Source: Gentiana macrophylla (Eukaryota > Streptophyta > Magnoliopsida > Gentianales > Gentianaceae). Taken from it: a stretch of 64,000 nucleotides of DNA. The notes under the pieces were generated by a model that made no database searches, had not been told where the DNA came from, and worked only from the letters and a program-made list of their open reading frames with translations. Below are positions 45,898 to 56,349 of the stretch, piece by piece; within the stretch, counting starts at the first letter, position 1, and each line of letters starts with the position of its first letter. Made by a program: the position numbers and the translations under genes. The stretch covers positions 2,294,001-2,358,000 of the forward strand of contig CM047810.1 of the NCBI GenBank assembly GCA_026214975.1. The letters run 5' to 3'.

Positions 45898-46471
45898 CGG
45901 GTAGATATGTGAGGTAAGAAAATTTGCATGTTCTCAAAAATAAAATAAAAAATATTGCATGTTCTCTATGATTTGTTACCCGATCAAAGATAAAATTCCG
46001 ATTCATTTTTATGTATCTATAGGGTAACACATTAATTTATGCTAGCATTTCCTTATCCGAATTAAAATTTTGGATTAATAATTTTTCAGATCGTCGGTCC
46101 CTGATTATAAGTTTACGCCGCCGCCACCGCTTTTAAAAGCGCATGGCTGCACCGTTTTTAAAAACGCATGATCTACGGCACCGCACACTAAAATCTGCGT
46201 CGGTTGATAAAAGAAACGATGAAAGCGTTAAGCGTCTGTCCTAAAATAGATTAATCAGATAAAGATAAAATTAATGGAAAAAAACAATCAAAATAAATAA
46301 AAATAAAAATTTAAAATGAATTGAGTAATAAAAATAGATAAAGAAAGAAGACTCACATACGTGGCAGCATTCTACAATTGTTGTAGCTTGTCTGCAAAAT
46401 TTATTACAAATGGGACATTTAAGAATTTTTGAGACAATCTTTGTCACCTCCAATTCATCTCCCTTTGACAT
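39033..46471 (-). CDS. DRIP-like RING-finger E3 ubiquitin ligase
   Basis: Seven exons on the minus strand: 46471-46357, 45717-45618, 40514-40142, 40054-39669, 39539-39489, 39379-39304, 39200-39033; 1269 nt, 422 residues, the length of Arabidopsis DRIP1/2. The RING spans exons 1-2: CPICNKFCRQATTIVECC then HVFCRKCI and CCPVC, a C3HC4 set. The middle is charged and poorly conserved, with nuclear-type basic runs and an acidic EDEKDEDDDEDEYE tract. The C-terminus carries the ubiquitin-like RAWUL-type fold: PASIIKKYLVKKFGLQCEDE, VEISMSGCP, then GNSAKEFVMVLFYCLKL. In Arabidopsis such ligases ubiquitinate DREB2A in the nucleus; the target here is inferred. Intron 2 (40515-45617) is 5.1 kb and full of transposon remains; exon phases still match across it. 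Confidence 0.9.
41150..41950 (+). mobile_element. LTR-like remnant, probably gypsy, in DRIP intron 2
   Basis: A stretch of higher GC content than its surroundings, ending in cacaggatacgtaggcaac and a C-rich tail, resembling the downstream part of long plant gypsy LTRs. I see no partner LTR or coding region in the same orientation. Element boundaries are uncertain. Confidence 0.4.
41152..41332. repeat. Imperfect inverted repeat, arms about 50 bp
   Basis: The arm 41159-41205 (gtccattata...aagggtacgatgacttt) is matched in reverse complement by 41282-41330 (aagtcatcgtacccttaaat...tataatggac), with a spacer of about 75 bp. Could be the ends of a small element or a foldback insertion inside the LTR-like remnant. 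Confidence 0.7.
42272..42419. mobile_element. Mutator-type MITE, 148 bp, near-perfect hairpin
   Basis: Terminal inverted repeats GGAAATTCTAAGGTGGAGAC are exact at both ends, and the element is flanked by an exact 9-bp direct repeat CTATAGACG (42263-42271 and 42420-42428). A 9-bp duplication is the mark of Mutator-like transposases. The interior also pairs (atgtggcttcatct with agatgaagccacat, acacacagtttcat with atgaagctgtgtgg), so almost the whole element folds on itself. It lies in DRIP intron 2. Confidence 0.88.
42669..42788 (-). repeat. LTR/leader fragment left of the gag remnant
   Basis: Shares gtgtttatcttgaggataa and aggcttagtatgc with 44826-44865 in the same orientation, plus gaacaccg upstream of it. 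Probably the remains of the 3' LTR or a recombined leader. Confidence 0.6.
42791..44368 (-). pseudogene. Ty3/gypsy gag remnant (no pol) in DRIP intron 2
   Basis: Two frames in series: 44368-43667 (N-terminal, starts MAGGKNLNPATPTKA, charged helical RERTRAREIHEEAIRKNRG) and 43597-42791, which holds the Retrotrans_gag core (DPLDWLSAFQSRI, AASWIHSLPPGSILSWDDL, KFIAEFRSVGG, LHEVRQGENEGTHSYYEWF) and a knuckle YCGYHRDKGHTTDECIQFK. A frame change separates the two. No protease, RT or integrase follows; repeat sequence shared with the 5' side begins straight after the gag stop. This may be an internally deleted element or a gag-only (TR-GAG) type. Confidence 0.8.
44808..45180 (-). repeat. LTR/leader fragment right of the gag remnant
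   Basis: Matches the fragment at 42669-42788 over about 100 bp. A TATA-like ctataaatat (minus strand, about 45022-45013) and a duplicated gggccaagataataggctca (45092 and 45127) suggest the promoter part of an LTR upstream of gag. Confidence 0.5.
45231..45294. repeat. (AT)n microsatellite, about 32 units
   Basis: An uninterrupted AT dinucleotide run in DRIP intron 2. Confidence 0.98.
45848..45895. repeat. Poly-A run, about 48 bp, in DRIP intron 1
   Basis: An uninterrupted adenine run on +; on the gene's strand it is a poly-T. May be the tail of a lost retroposed sequence or a homopolymer whose true length is uncertain in the assembly. Confidence 0.95.
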
Positions 46472-47174
46472 CTCAATGTTAATTTTGATTTGTGTACATA
46501 CAATACTCTTTTCCTCACATTCAAAGCCCTTTTCTATTTGTTTGTTTTATGAATCTATCTTTCGGGTTTGATGCGTTCACACCTATTTATTGCATGCAAT
46601 TCGGCGTCAACAATCAAATGCAGTACTGAATCTGTTCCGAGACATTCTGATTACAAGGCCTCAGATCCACTGCTTTGATATATATGATTGCCTTTTAGCC
46701 AATTATAGTTGTCATTATTAGTCGAATGACGGTGTTTTTATATATACACCAAGTCTAAGCGGCGCAAAATCATTACTAACTAGAGTACGTACTACCATGA
46801 CCGGCATTGGGCCTAGGGCAACGAGGCGTATAGGACTCGGACCCTAGGAAAATATTCATCATTTTGGGCCTTGATATTTTTATATCGTTATAAAATCAAT
46901 ACTAATAAGGCTCGAATACGTTGTCCATGTTATTCCTTCGACTCTGGCTTTTCTCTCGGTTTCCACGGCTACTTTGTTCGTAAAGGGAAAGAAAAAAAAA
47001 GAGGTTGTTTTAAGCCCAAACTTCTCCGTCTTAAATCCCCTTAAACCTATACCGAAAAACACGTCCATAAGCTTATATCGTTTTGAATTCCCCTAATTCC
47101 CAAACCCCTTTATGAAACCGCAATCAATTTGCTTGTTTGAAGATATTTCTGTGATTGCTTACTAATTTTGCCTT

Positions 47175-47210
<36 letters not shown>

Positions 47211-48359
47211 ATGTAGAAAGAGTGTTAATTAAAACAACCATAAGAACTTGGAAGAAAAAAAAATCCCCAAATAATTGAATCAAGTTGTTTTCACTACAAT
47301 TTTCTATGGATGTTATATGTATTTTATTTAGATAAAAGGTTTATGTATATATACCTATCACTATTCAATCTTACAAATCAAGATTTTCATCTGGTATATA
47401 TTTGTCCTTCCATGTCCATGATTACATTAAAGTGAAAAATTAATGCAAATCCGGCATGCATGTAATTTACTACAATGCATGCATTATGTGTACGTAGTAT
47501 TTATAGCATGTGAAAATTGGATGAGTAAAAGTAGAAAATCTAATTAGTAAATTATGGTAAATATCTTTAATTACCAATCTACCCATTAATCTACTCTACT
47601 AATTTGTGCTATTTCTAGTTAATTAGCATGTTCATGTTGCTGTCATTATGCTTGTGGACATGTTCCATCATGTATATTTATTTATGATATAAACAAATAA
47701 AATTCATTGACTTTTTTTTTCTTTTCCCAATCCAATAAGGGTTCTTCACTTAGATTTGCAAGATAATTATTCTTGACGCAGTCCTTCATTTTTAGGAGCT
47801 TTGTGTAGAGAATCTTTAGGGTATGCCATTATTGAAGCTAGGGTACTTGACCTCGTTTATCTTTCTATATTTAAATACATTAAAATGGTTTGTTCTATTA
47901 ATTAATGATCTAAATTTTATTCAGAAGATTATCTCTGCAACTTTTACAACTAGCACACATGATAAAATTCTCCATATAACCACTAATATCATCATATTTA
48001 TGTGATGGATTACTAATTAATTAAGGTTGTGTAATCCTATTCCCTTGATTAATTCTTTTAATCACTCTATTTAGCAGTCCAAAACTGAAGAATTAATATG
48101 CCGCTATATACATATACATATATATAGTGATTTGGATAATTTAAGGAAGGGTAAGAATGTCATAAAGGCTAAAACACTCTCTACAACATTATTATTGTAA
48201 TAGTTTTAAAGTAATAAGAAGTTGAATTGATAATAATAGTTATTAATGCAGAAGTTGTTTAATTGATATTAAATCAGTGATAAAAGATGGAAAATATTAT
48301 AAATACTTATTTGGTATTCTAAATGATCTTATATTACGACAAAAAGGTATAAAAATATC
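46472..48359. other. Intergenic: DRIP promoter region and AT-rich DNA
   Basis: No gene recognised. Contains the presumed 5' UTR/promoter of the minus-strand DRIP gene at its left, a poly-T run of about 32 bp at 47178-47209, and plain AT-rich sequence to the copia insertion site. Confidence 0.5.
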
Positions 48360-48589
48360 TATTAGAATATAGTATATAATTCTTTTTGAGCCCCAACCCG
48401 CCCCAAATAATATTTATATTACACATTAATTGTAAATCTTTTTTCAGTTTCTACACCTATAAATCCTATATATCATCCATTCTCATTATCTCTATCTCAA
48501 ATCTCTATCATTCTCAATATTATCAATACATGTATATATATTAATACAAATTCATATCAATCTATATTCATAATCAATTCTCATTCACA
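48360..48589 (+). repeat. 5' LTR of the older copia element
   Basis: 230 bp. Compared with the 3' LTR it carries an extra 18-20 bp piece, tttgagccccaacccgcccc, after aattctt, and a different middle portion. Confidence 0.8.
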
Positions 48590-48899
48590 AATATGGATAA
48601 TAATTTTGCACAAGCGGGTAAAAATTTTTGGTGATATTCCGATTCGATTCCACTTGATGTATGGAGTTTATCCACTTCCCAAGATTTTTCAATCGAGTTA
48701 CGGTTCGATCGCCACAATTTCAACAATTTGGTATGTATCTATCAATTATTTTTGTTTTAATTTGTTTTAATTTATTTTTGTTTATTTTAAATTCGTTTTA
48801 ATCACCATATTTAATTTTTTAGGTGGCGGTGCCGGTAATTAGGTAGTGGTAGTGGTGGTCTAGTGGTAGTGCGAATTACCTTGGAGGAAACACCAAGTT

Positions 48900-49720
48900 T
48901 TTAAATTATATAATAAAATTTTGACAATTTCATTTGATAATGCATCCATAAACACACAATCAATACCATACATGAAAGAACATTTACCATTGTTACTTGA
49001 AGGTTCCTTTTATTCAAACATCCCCAATCCTTCGGTGGCAATGTTAGCGAAAGATTTAAAAATTATTGTTCTCAAAAGCGGTTTAAGGCCCCGTAAATTT
49101 TCATTAGATTGTAAAACTCGGTGGAATTCCACCTACAACATGCTTATAGAGGTTTTAAAATATAAAGATGCCATCCTAATCTACTCGTCCTCCGGAACTT
49201 TGGCAACTTCTTGCTGAAAAATGTTGCACTCTTTTTGAAAAATTTCACAAAGCAACAAAAGTTTTTCATTGGTTTATGAACCAAATGTACATTCGATTAT
49301 AGTAGAATGTTGTCAAATAATGTCATCTTGGTTAATTATATGAATTAAATGCAAGTCATTCAATCTATAAAGACTAAATGGCTAGCATATTAAAAACTTT
49401 TTCCTCACATATATGGCATTGCCGCTTATGCTTGATCCCGGACTTAGAAGAGAAAATTTAGCCTTCATTTATTAATTGCATATTATTCATTTTTAGAAAT
49501 AATGATTTTGACGTTGACAATTATGTAACTGTTATAATATTTTAGTTAAATTATATGATATATATTATCTTTGAGAGAAACCACGACGCTTAGTACTAAT
49601 GGTGGTCAACCTAAAAGCGATGGATTTGGTGCCTTAGGAAGTATATTAGGTAAAAGTAAAAGTAAATCAACTTCAAGTAACATCGAGCGCAAGATCCGTA
49701 ATTGATAATTATTTAAACAC
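48900..49720 (+). pseudogene. hAT transposase remnant
   Basis: The readable part (48921-49217) gives LLLEGSFYSNIPNPSVAML, then LDCKTRWNSTYNMLIEVLKY, the KTRWNST block typical of plant hAT (Ac/Tam3-like) transposases. Related sequence continues in changed frames with stops (AEKCCTLFEKFHKATKVF; near 49590-49700 STNGGQPKSDGFGALGSILG). No ends or target duplication could be defined; the DNA lies inside the older copia element, between its 5' LTR and gag. Confidence 0.75.
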
Positions 49721-50790
49721 TTGATGATATAATTGACGAAGATAATTTTAATATTTTACAATCTTCTGCTTCTTTAGTTCGGTCCGATTAAAATTTGACC
49801 GCCGTTACTTAGATTGGGAAAGAGCCAATGACGGACACAATTTCGATCCTCCGTGGTTATATATATATATATTTATGAAAAATGTCGACTTGTTCATCAT
49901 CTTCCTCCCAATTAAATTACCCCAAGCCCCAGGCCCAAGTTCTAACTCCCAAACATACTTATTGGTTATTACATTCATACCTCAAATATACTAAATTACT
50001 ACCCCAAGAGTCTCCAACATAACCTATTACCTCCACATGTAAAACATACTTACTACTTACTAGTTAAAATCCAATGGAATTGAGGAAGTAATTTTTGATT
50101 ATTATAATAATCGGGTCCAAGCCCATTTATTTATATTTTTTTGTGTTGTAATAATGTAATTTTTTATGTAAACAATAGTTGTAAAGTTGTAATAATATAA
50201 TTTATTGTAATAATGTACTTTTTTATGTAAACAATAGTTGTAAACTTGTAATAATGTATTATATAAATGTAATTTTATTTACGATTAATAAAAATATGAT
50301 CTTTTGATAATATTATATATTTATGTTTATTATCATTTATTATATTGTCTTATAATAAAAAACGTAAATGTTTACATGTATTATATGTCTTATAATAAAA
50401 CGTATTAAATACATGTATTATATGTCTTATAATAAAAAACGTAAAACGTAAATCATTTTTTTTAAGTTATTAACATGTTTTAAATTTGCAAAAATAAAAA
50501 AAATAAAAAATAAAAAATAAAAAACCCGGAACCGGCCCGACCCGCCCAAAACCCGCCCAAACCCGCCCAAGGGCCAGGGCCAGGGCCCAATAAGACCAAA
50601 CCCCCCCACCAAGAACCCGCCCAAGCCCGGCCCGCCCGGCCGTGTATAGGGCCTCCTCCTTCGACCCGACCGGCCCGGAGCCGCCAAAATCCTCTTGAAT
50701 CAATCATCTCCCTCCTTCTTCCGTTTCTTTCTGTCAGCCACCCTTCATCCTTTCTTTGCCTTTGATCTGTCAACAACTGCTTCTTCTTTA
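49721..50790. other. AT-rich then very GC-rich tract inside the copia element
   Basis: 49800-50460 is AT-rich, with ttgtaataatgta and cttataataaaa words repeated. 50521-50690 is strikingly C-rich, with cccgcccaaa repeated four or more times, gggccagggcc and ggcccgcccgg. Such clusters are common near the ends of plant hAT elements, so this may be the subterminal region of the hAT whose transposase lies to the left. Long minus-strand open frames here come from base composition. Confidence 0.5.
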
Positions 50791-50799
50791 TCATTAACA

Positions 50800-51125
50800 G
50801 ATCAAACGCAAATGCCATGGCTCCTTCTCCTCGTGGCCTCCATCCTTATTTAGGTAAATGCCAGCTCTGATCGGTCCAAGGGCATTCTGCCAAATGCTGC
50901 CCGCAATTCTAAGTGCAAACGGTTTCGAACCCGACTCAGCACACTCTTCCAGCTCGGTTTGCTAGCTCCAGGCAGCCCCGCCAACCTCAGGCTCATGTTG
51001 CAGCCCCTCCTACACAATCTTGGCTCCTCGACAGTGGTGCTACCAATCATGCAACCTCCAATCTCTTCATCAACCTTATTCTGTCTCGGACGACATCATG
51101 GTTGGTAATGGATCCTCTCTTCCTA
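50800..51125 (+). pseudogene. Older copia: gag zinc knuckle and protease
   Basis: About 50860-50915 encodes a CX2CX4HX4C knuckle (GKCQLC, then GHSAKCC), with one base out of frame inside it. It is followed by PAPPTQSWLLDSGATNH-type protease sequence; WLLDSGATNHATSNL at about 51021-51065 shows the DSG catalytic motif. Confidence 0.75.
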
Positions 51126-51213
51126 TAACGCACACTGGTTCGACTCTTTTACGGTTTTACCTATCTCTCCCTCTCGTGCTCTTAATCTTAATAATGTTTT
51201 ATGCGTACCTCAC

Positions 51214-52230
51214 ATGTCCCGTAATTTACTCTCTATTTCTCAATTATGCCATGATCACAACCTGTCTGTTGAATTTCTACCGTCTAGATTTATTGTAAAG
51301 GATCTTCTGACCAATCGCACCCTGATGCATAGACCGGTTGAGGATGGGCCGTATGAATGGCCATCTCGACCCTTGCTTGCCTTTGCAGCTAACAAAACCA
51401 ATCAACAAACCTGGCACCACCGACTTGGCCATCCGTCCCGCCCTATTTTTCAGTCTTTAATTTCGAATAATGATTTGGATGTTGTTTCTTCTACTTTTAC
51501 GCATTGCTCGGCTTGTCTAGAAAATAAGAGTCATAAGCTCTCTTTTGGTTTGTCTACATTGCAATCGTCCCGCCCTCTTGAAATAATATTTTCCGATGTT
51601 TGGACTTCCCCGGTTTTATCCATCGATAACTTTAAGTACTACGTTATATTTGTTGATCATTACATAATATATGTCTGGTTCTATCATCTTTCTCGCAAGT
51701 CTGATGTTGCATCTATGTTTATTCGATTTCAAACCATTGTAAAAAAATTTTTGAGGTCCCAATTAAAATTCTTTATTCCGACAATGGTACTGAATATGTT
51801 GCCCTTCGCCCACACCTTGCCTCTCATGGAATTTCCCACTACACTTCACCCCCGCACACCCCGGAACATATTGGTCTTTCCGAAAGACGCCATCTTCACA
51901 TAGTAGAAACTGGTCTCTCGCTCTTAACTCACTCGTCTCTTCCCCTATCCTACTGGCCGTATGCCTTTGCAACCGTGGTCTATCTATTAATTGCTTACCC
52001 ACTCCTACCCTATCCATGCACTCTCCATACTTTTGCATCTTTGGTACCCAACCCAACTACACCAAACTCCGGTCTTTTGGATGCCTCCGCTATCCTTGGC
52101 TTCGCCCCTACACCAAACACAAACTTCAACCTCGGTCTGTTCCGTGTATTTTTTTAGGCTATTCACTCACGCAAAGTGCCTATTATTGCTATGACGTTTC
52201 TAACTCTCGCATGTATGTCTCCGTCATGTA
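51214..52230 (+). pseudogene. Older copia: integrase, frameshifted
   Basis: 51214-51903 gives the pre-integrase NLLSISQLCHDHNLSVEF, WHHRLGHPSRPIFQSL and CSACLENKSHKLSF zinc domain, then IIFSDVWTSP and YYVIFVDHY of the core. A frame change near 51770 precedes the second aspartate. The next frames carry GLSERRHLHIVETGLSLL-type sequence and RSFGCLRYPWLRPY to SVPCIFLGYS (52070-52160). Confidence 0.75.
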
Positions 52231-52449
52231 AAGTTTGTTGAAGAGGTTTTTCCTTTCTGCACCCATTCTCAATCCTCCCCAGCCCCGTCTGAATGCCCTC
52301 CTGACACGTCCATCCCCCTCCACCACCTCCACCCGTAGCTCCTCCACCCCTTCCCCTTCACCGCCGTCCATCTCCCCTTCACCACCGTCACCACCATCCT
52401 CCCCCACCTCATCCTCTCCCACTCCACCCTCCCCACCGGCACCTCAACC

Positions 52450-53674
52450 CACCTACCAAATGACCACTCGTGCCAAGAACAATATCCGTAAGCCCATCCA
52501 CAAACTCAATCTCAACGCCGAACTCAGTTCTGCCACTGAGCCCTCCACCATCACCCAAGCTCTTAAACATCCCCAATGGCGCAGTGCTATGCAAGAGGAA
52601 TACGATGCTTGATACGTAATCACACTTGGGAACTTATTCCTCCGGATCCAAACTATAATGTTGTTGGCTCCAAATGGATCTTCCGCATTAAATATCATCC
52701 AGATGGTTCACTTGATCGGTACAAGGCCCGCTTGGTTGCTAAAGGATTTACCAGCGGCCTGGCATTGACTATGTTGAAGCATTTAGTCCTGTTGTAAAAC
52801 CTACTACTACTCGTATTGTTTTGTCTTTGGCTCTTATGCAGGGGTGGACTCTTTGTCAGCTCGACATTAATAATGCATTTCTACAAGGTCATTTATCTGA
52901 CACGGTTTATCTATCACAGCCACCAGGTTTTTCTGATCCTACACATCCAGACTATGTGTGCAAACTTTGCAAAGCAATCTATGGTCTTAAACAGGCTCCT
53001 CGAGCCTGGCATGATGAGCTCAGACGTTATTTGCTCTCCGTTAGTTTTCGCAATTCCACTGCTGACGCCTATTTGTTTATTTACTCAAATGGTGGGATTT
53101 ATCTTTATGTCTTAGTCTACGTTGATGATATCATTGTCACTGGGAATAATAGTGATGCCCTTCATCAATTTATTCAACACATGGCTAATCGCTTTGAACT
53201 TAAGGATCTTGGACCACTCTCATATTTTTTAGGGGTGAAGTCATCTCCAACCCCGATGGGTTACTTCTCTTGCAACGACGTTATACCTCTGAGCTACTCG
53301 CCAAGGTTAATTTTCAGGAAGCAAATGCGGTTCCCACACCTCTTCCGCCTGATATATCTACATTATCTTCTAAATCAGGCATTCCACTTGAAGATCCTAA
53401 ACAATATCGCATGGTTCTCGGCAGTCTTCAATATTTGCTAATTACGCGCCCTGACATTGCTTTTGCCGTTAACAAATTCTGCCAATTTATGCATCAACCC
53501 ACTGATGTACATTGGTCTCATGCCAAACAGATCCTTCGCTATCTTGCCCGCACCCAACACTATGGACTTCAATTATTTTGTCACTCCCCATTTACACTTC
53601 ATGCATACTCTAATGCTGACTGGGGCGGTGACAAAGACAACTATGCTTCCACTAGCGCCTACATCGTCTATCTT
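52450..53674 (+). pseudogene. Older copia: reverse transcriptase and start of RNase H
   Basis: RT begins with KHPQWRSAMQEEYDA (52568-52612), then SKWIFRIKYHPDGSLDRYKA and RLVAKGF (52667-52750), QLDINNAFLQGHLSDTVYL, AIYGLKQAPRAWHDEL and YVDDIIVTGNN (53118-53150). After a frame change it continues LITRPDIAFAVNKFCQFMHQ to YSNADWGGDKDNYASTSAY, where a foreign insertion cuts RNase H after YIVYL at 53674. Confidence 0.85.
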
Positions 53675-55097
53675 TTTTATTTTATTTTATACAATAACAC
53701 AATCAATATTAAACAAACAAAAAAACCCCAAATTAGAAGAAAAGAACTCTTCAAGATCCAACCTTTTTTTTATTACATAATTCTTGATCAAAGAAAACTC
53801 TGTAACGCCCCCAGACCCCAGGCCTGGTAGCGCTAAATGAGTCATAAATGTCCGGTCAACTGCTTAGACCGCCGTCCTCGCTTGGCCTAAAAGGGCTAAC
53901 CCGAGTTGACAATACATTTATGTCTCACACTTATATGGAGGTGAGCATTCACTTAATTTACCGATGTGGGATATCATATTCTCCCCCCCCCCCCTTATAA
54001 GGGACTGGCGTCCTTGCCAGGACGGCCAAGACTTGTCCCGGATCGTCCCTACCAGAGTTAACTAGAGGTCATCCTTACACCGTCTTCTTGTACGGTGCAT
54101 CGCATAGTTCCGTCTGATAGTCGGCTCTGATACCATTCAGTAACGCCCCCAGACCCCGGGCCTGGTAGCGCTAAATGAGTCATAAATGTCCGGTCAATTG
54201 CTTAGACCGCCGTCCTCGCTTGGCCTAAAAGGGCTAACCCGAGTTGACAAGGCATTTATGTCACACACTTATATGGGGGTGAGCATTCACTTAATTTACC
54301 GATGTGGGATATCATAAACGCAAAAAACGAGAATAGGGAAACTAGGTTTCAAGTAAAATTTTATATTCCTTCAATAAATAGTCATACATATAACATCATT
54401 TTTTTCCTTCCGGAATCTATTCAATGTCTCTTTTTCAGATGCAACTGGATGCAGATCGAATGCAACAATCACATTTAGAGGCAACAACTCACAAAATTTC
54501 ATAATCACACCCTTACACCCGGAAATACGTGTGTCGTGAAGTGAGTCTCACAAAAACAAAAGTAGATAATTATAAAATATGACATTTTTTGAAATATTTT
54601 TTAAGTAAAAGGGTGGAAGAGGGGGCCAAGATCCTCTCAGTACTAGCATTAAGTGATTTCTCAAGTATTCGGTAGCTGAGTGCTTGTATTGTTTTTGCAA
54701 ATACTAATCCTCAAATTTTAATCCATAAATCTTTTCTACCTTCGCTTATGATAATTACAGCAAGTCCCTCCACGTTGTCAATACATGTCACTGTCCTATC
54801 ACTTCATAGGAAAGTGCCAAGTTGTCAACCAAGCTATTCCTCAACATCACAACCCAACTCCAACACTCCGATGACGAATTCTCAAAGTCCTGTGAGAAGC
54901 AACCTCAGGTCGTTACATTAAAGACCCAAAACCTTGAGAACCTAATTTAAGAGAAAGATTAGAAGCACTAATATCGAAAATAAACATTCAAGAAATGATT
55001 CCCAGAAAGCATAACTAAATCTCAGCAGCTTTGAAATAGACTGGCTCGCAATAGATTGGCTCAAGAATTTCGTGATTGTTGTTTTTCTTGCTGAGCT
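53675..55097 (-). mobile_element. Retroposed segment with 17-bp target duplication (contains a TRIM)
   Basis: CCTACATCGTCTATCTT occurs at 53658-53674 and 55098-55114 in the copia RNase H, an exact 17-bp duplication. On the minus strand the inserted DNA ends in an A-rich tail (aaaataaaataaaa, 53688-53675). Long target duplication plus A-rich 3' tail points to target-primed reverse transcription, as for LINE-mobilised RNAs. Without the TRIM inside, the insert is about 0.9 kb. I see no reverse transcriptase, no long frame and no tRNA-like promoter, so its source (LINE tail, SINE-like RNA or cellular transcript) is unknown. Confidence 0.65.
53801..54314 (-). mobile_element. Complete TRIM retroelement
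   Basis: Two 176-bp LTRs, 53801-53976 and 54139-54314, enclose only about 160 bp. On the minus strand the 5' LTR (54314-54139) is followed within 3-4 bases by TGGTATCAGAGCCGA, a primer-binding site for initiator tRNA-Met, and the 3' LTR is preceded by a purine tract, AAGGGGGGGGGGGAGAA. No coding capacity. The LTR starts TGATATCCCACATCGG and ends GGGGGCGTTAC(A), as in the solo LTR at 22933-23154. No clear 5-bp target duplication is visible (flanks aactc and taaac). Confidence 0.88.
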
Positions 55098-55512
55098 CCT
55101 ACATCGTCTATCTTGGTCGTAATCCCCTCTCTTGGGCCTCCAAGAAGCATAACACTATTGCCCGTTCCTCGATTGAAACCAAGTACCGCTCCGTTGTTGC
55201 TGCCACTGCCGAATTACATTGGTTGTTTTTCTTCTACAAGAACTCGGTTTCCCCACTACGGCCACTCCTACCATTTATTGCGACAACTTGGGAACCACAC
55301 AATTCTGCGTCAATCCCGTCTTCCACTCCCGTATGAAACATGTTGCTATCGATTATCATTATATTCGGGACAACATTCTCTCTGGCCGCTCCGAGTCACT
55401 CATATCCATGCGAATGATCAACTTACGGATTCTCTCACAAAGTCATTACCCCGGCCTCAGTTTCTTCAACAACGTGATAAGTTGGGTCTCCGTCATTGCC
55501 CAACTTGAGGGG
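55098..55512 (+). pseudogene. Older copia: rest of RNase H after the insertion
   Basis: Resumes with YIVYLGRNPLSWASKKHNTI and ARSSIETKYRSVVAATAELH (55098-55210). Two further frame changes lead to PTIYCDNLGTTQFCVNPVFH and SRMKHVAIDYHYIRDNIL (about 55270-55385), ending near the purine tract. The first residues repeat those before the insertion because of the target duplication. Confidence 0.85.
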
Positions 55513-55515
55513 TGG

Positions 55516-55666
55516 TATTAGAATATAGTATATAATTCTTGTAAATAATATTTATAGTGTGTACACATTAATTATAAATTTTCCAGAATATTATATTGTA
55601 CTGTATATATACACTACACCTATAATACAAATTCATATCAATTAATACAATCAATTCCATTCATCA
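55516..55666 (+). repeat. 3' LTR of the older copia element
   Basis: 151 bp, shorter than the 5' LTR. Shares the first 23 bp, aaataatatttata, cacattaatt and the last 40 bp or so. Confidence 0.8.
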
Positions 55667-55671
55667 ATATC

Positions 55672-56349
55672 ATAGACGATATGTGTAAAGTTTATTTGAA
55701 TGGTATCATTTTAGATGGTCACATAATAATTACATCACATCGAAACCAACATTTGTAAACCAGAAAGTTTAAGTCAAAAATAGACTTTTCAAATATCGAT
55801 TTTAAATACCAAAACTGATATTTGACTCTATAATCAATTTGCGTCCTGAAAAGCAAGTAATATGATGCATGAGGTGACCGCAAATAAATAGTCTCAAGAC
55901 AATTGTATGCCCAGTTGCCCACTATGGGAAGTTTTTGTCTAGTATCTCTATATACATCGAAATGACGGGAGGAATAATCTGGACGATACAGTTTAATTTC
56001 AGTTTAAAAACATACGGTTCTTGTGGTGCCACACGTCTCCATATCGTGTGGGGTCACCATTTAAAAATCTCCCGCCCACCATGTCCTACCCGCTAGCTAA
56101 TGCCAGTGATATTCTCCTCCCACCCAACGCCCATGTGGGACCCTATTCTCTTCTCACCCCATTTGGACCCCATTAAATACACATGGGAGGTTCCTAGATC
56201 CCTTCTATGGGAATAATCTAGCCACTCCTTAATTTTCTCCCAAAACTAATCTTGACCAGCACCCTATTCTCAAATTAAAGTCATCATCATCAGAAAAAAG
56301 AAAAATGAAAAAATGAAAAATAAAGTCTTCCATACGGGGGTTGAACTTG
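55672..56349. other. Intergenic, no gene recognised
   Basis: AT-rich DNA between the older copia element and the MITE. A CCC-rich patch at 56070-56170 (cccacccaacgccc, ctcaccccatttgg) has no recognised function. Confidence 0.5.

Larger units (their letters stand above)
48360..55666 (+). mobile_element. Older Ty1/copia retrotransposon with nested insertions
   Basis: LTRs at 48360-48589 and 55516-55666 both begin TATTAGAATATAGTATATAA and end in CATTCA(T)CA, and are flanked by an exact 5-bp repeat ATATC (48355-48359 and 55667-55671). The purine tract ACTTGAGGGGTGG (55503-55515) precedes the right LTR. The LTRs differ by many substitutions and indels, so insertion is old. Plus-strand order is gag knuckle, protease, integrase, RT, RNase H, with frameshifts. 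Two foreign blocks interrupt it: hAT-derived DNA between the 5' LTR and gag (about 48590-50790), and a retroposed segment with a TRIM inside RNase H (53675-55097). Confidence 0.88.

Noticed and set aside
50427..50818. Three minus-strand frames rich in Gly, Arg and Trp
   Set aside because: Explained by the C-rich tract cccgcccaaa; translated repeats with no domain.
52189..52594. Minus-strand Gly/Glu-rich frames and plus-strand Pro/Ser-rich frame
   Set aside because: The plus-strand piece is the variable linker between copia integrase and RT; the minus-strand frames are its shadows.
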